DNA from: Candidatus Zhuqueibacterota bacterium
GTDB lineage: Bacteria; Zhuqueibacterota; Zhuqueibacteria; Residuimicrobiales; Krinioviventaceae
Assembly (NCBI GenBank): GCA_016928775.1
Contig: JAFGKD010000116.1
Coordinates: forward strand, 1 to 64,000
Direction of reading: 5' to 3'
Length of the DNA stretch: 64,000 bases
Shown: piece by piece, positions 62,758 through 64,000 of the stretch
Position numbering within the stretch: the first letter of the stretch is position 1
How the letters are laid out: each line of letters begins with the position of its first letter
Position numbers and translations under genes: made by a program
Notes under the pieces: model-generated
Databases searched by the model: none
Told to the model about the DNA's origin: nothing
Seen by the model: only the letters and a program-made list of their open reading frames with translations

Positions 62758-62870
62758 AACAACACCTCATATTACTTTATAACGATACCGGGGGAATTGG
62801 CGCTATCCGCCAATTTGTTGTCAAGCCCAAGAAATAATTATCTCATCCCCGGGGAAAATATAAAGAGAGA

Positions 62871-62890
62871 AGGGGCAATACTGCACCCCT
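62871..62890 (-). terminator. Possible terminator after the STAS gene
   Basis: On the minus strand AGGGG-T-GCA and TGC-CCCT pair around GTAT with a one-base bulge, followed by TCTCTCTTTATATTTT. It lies 41 bases after the STAS stop codon. Confidence 0.4.
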
Positions 62891-62931
62891 GTCCATACAC
62901 CTGCGATAGCTCTGCATCCATTCAGCGTTGT

Positions 62932-63273
62932 TTATTCCGCAAAGGCGTGCACTGCGTCATCGACACTATCGTAGCTGTCAAAAATTGTGATCAGCTTGGT
63001 TACCATAAACAAGCTTTTCACTTTATCAGTTGCCCTGGCAATCTTGAGATCGCCCTCGGCGTTTCTCATTGTGGTGAGTGAACTCATCAATGCACCCAGA
63101 CCGGTGCTGTTCATCCAGCTCACTTTTCCAAGGTCGATAACCACCTTTTTGACGCCATTTGCAACCAATTCTTTCACCCTTGTATGAATTTCAGTCGTTT
63201 CAGGCCCTCCCATAAGTTTTCCTTTGATCTCCAGAATAGAAACGCCTGCTTTCATCTCTTCTTTAATTGCCAT
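62932..63273 (-). CDS. STAS-domain anti-sigma factor antagonist
   Basis: SpoIIAA/RsbV-like protein of 113 residues. The phosphorylation site Ser56 is in WMNSTGLGAL, and the earlier VKKVVIDLGKVS strand is typical. In partner switching, the unphosphorylated form frees a sigma factor or output protein from a kinase/anti-sigma. No RsbW-type kinase or PP2C phosphatase is in this window. AGGAGG precedes the ATG. It is the next gene after the partial gene at the end, with a 74-base gap. Confidence 0.93.
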   Translation of the reverse strand: MAIKEEMKAGVSILEIKGKLMGGPETTEIHTRVKELVANGVKKVVIDLGKVSWMNSTGLGALMSSLTTMRNAEGDLKIARATDKVKSLFMVTKLITIFDSYDSVDDAVHAFAE

Positions 63274-63347
63274 TCTGTTGCCTCCTGAGAATTAAAATTT
63301 GTACAAGTTAACAGATTTTTCTCTTCTTTGCAATAACTTTTCACATT

Positions 63348-64000
63348 TCACCCGCATTGCGCCAGTAAATCGCGAATCCGTTCGTCGCCTGGATTTTTTT
63401 GCAGGCCATCATATAGCACTTTTTTTGCCCGATCTTTCCAGCCGCTCTCTAATAAATAGTGTGCAACTTTGATGTTGGGTGAAATTGTTTCCGCATTTTC
63501 CTGCAAGTGTTCAAAGATAGAAGAGAGATCAAGCCCCAATACAGATTCCGCATAACGATCGTGTTCCAAAAAATAGGATAAAACCACGACATCATTGCTA
63601 AAATTGCGCAAAAATGGTGGAACGAGAGCGGCTCCTTTTTCAAACAAATTGGCAAGCCGCTTCATATAGTCATCGTAAGAATTTTTGAGTTCGTTATAAT
63701 CTTCATCCGCATCTGTTTCGTAATAGTCTATCATATAGCTGAGTTCACGCGCAACCATCGCTTTGTGAAATAACAATCCAACATTGTGAATAAAATCCAT
63801 TTCAGAATCATTCGGCGTATACTTGGCGGTGTGTTCAAATATATTTTTTCGGGGATCTTTTAAGCGCTTGTAGACAAGATGTAATTCTTCCTTTATGTCA
63901 AAAAGAATTTCGCTCAACTGTCTGATCCGTTCAAATGAAACATCTTTTCCAGAACTATACTCGCGATAGATATTAGCGAATAAATTGCTCGCTTTGAAAT
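63348..64000 (-). CDS. Partial protein of unknown function with TPR-like end
   Basis: The frame is open to the window edge, so the N-terminus is missing; at least 217 residues are seen. Codons upstream of a TTG at 63915-63917 read on without a stop (FKASNLFANIYREYSSGKD), so that TTG is probably not the start. The sequence is helical and acidic; the last 35 residues (VAHYLLESGWKDRAKKVLYDGLQ) look like a TPR. I do not recognise the family. Confidence 0.68.
   Translation of the reverse strand, partial: FKASNLFANIYREYSSGKDVSFERIRQLSEILFDIKEELHLVYKRLKDPRKNIFEHTAKYTPNDSEMDFIHNVGLLFHKAMVARELSYMIDYYETDADEDYNELKNSYDDYMKRLANLFEKGAALVPPFLRNFSNDVVVLSYFLEHDRYAESVLGLDLSSIFEHLQENAETISPNIKVAHYLLESGWKDRAKKVLYDGLQKNPGDERIRDLLAQCG

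Noticed and set aside
63348-63917. Complete gene starting at TTG 63917
   Set aside because: The same frame stays open to the window edge and the codons upstream read as protein, so the gene is probably cut by the window end.

Overview
The window looks like one contig from an uncultured, Gram-negative, chemoheterotrophic bacterium of the FCB type (KSB1/Calditrichota-like). This is an inference. It rests on two large secreted proteins ending in the NYPNPFNP-type C-terminal sorting/FlgD-like domain, many predicted lipoproteins and TolB/PD40-type propellers, a heptosyltransferase-like enzyme (so probably an LPS-type outer membrane) and a moderate base composition. I saw no rRNA, tRNA, CRISPR array or prophage. 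The only mobile-element trace is a decayed IS110-type transposase.

Layout. 0.2-1.8 kb: SpmA/SpmB-type membrane protein and a ferredoxin. 1.9-8.2 kb: a TRAP transporter (dctPQM), an SDR dehydrogenase, a thioredoxin-TPR lipoprotein interrupted by an in-frame UGA, and 6-phosphogluconate dehydrogenase, which together suggest uptake and oxidation of a sugar acid. 8.2-13.1 kb: lipase-like lipoprotein, LarA-like protein, PPi-type phosphofructokinase, HAD and SRPBCC proteins. 13.2-20 kb: two M14 carboxypeptidase paralogues (one without its active-site residues) flanking htpG, a DMT transporter and a frameshifted small lipoprotein. 20-27.3 kb, mostly minus strand: a propeller/barrel protein, a clan-A glycosidase, a GT9 enzyme, a small exported protein (plus strand) and a HAD phosphatase. 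27.7-38.4 kb: TrpB2, a coiled-coil protein next to a pentapeptide-repeat pore protein, an FAD enzyme, a metallophosphoesterase and a Ser/Thr kinase fused to a propeller. 39-41.2 kb: a five-repeat secreted protein. 41.4-42.8 kb: cupin, and a sigma factor with a small membrane protein. 43.1-48.7 kb: a glycoside operon (aldo-keto reductase, GH2, BadF-type kinase, GH4). 49.4-53.4 kb: Rieske protein, cytochrome b and an octaheme cytochrome c. 53.4-60.2 kb: a minus-strand membrane-stress operon (aminopropyltransferase, Ser-rich protein, DUF350 protein, unknown protein, RCK K+ channel, DUF2170-like protein, PspA). 60.3-64 kb: a second sorting-domain protein, a STAS protein and a partial gene.

The strongest unusual signal is at 5679..6725. 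A TGA codon sits exactly where the first cysteine of a thioredoxin CGPC motif should be. The same frame then stays open for 298 codons, and a short hairpin follows the UGA at the distance expected of a bacterial SECIS element. I read this as a selenocysteine (UGPC) thioredoxin-like lipoprotein. Other points of interest are the inactive M14 paralogue, the pore protein with a non-canonical filter, the three-gene Rieske/cytochrome b/octaheme unit and the PspA-channel-aminopropyltransferase operon. All family calls come from reading the translated sequence; no database search was run.
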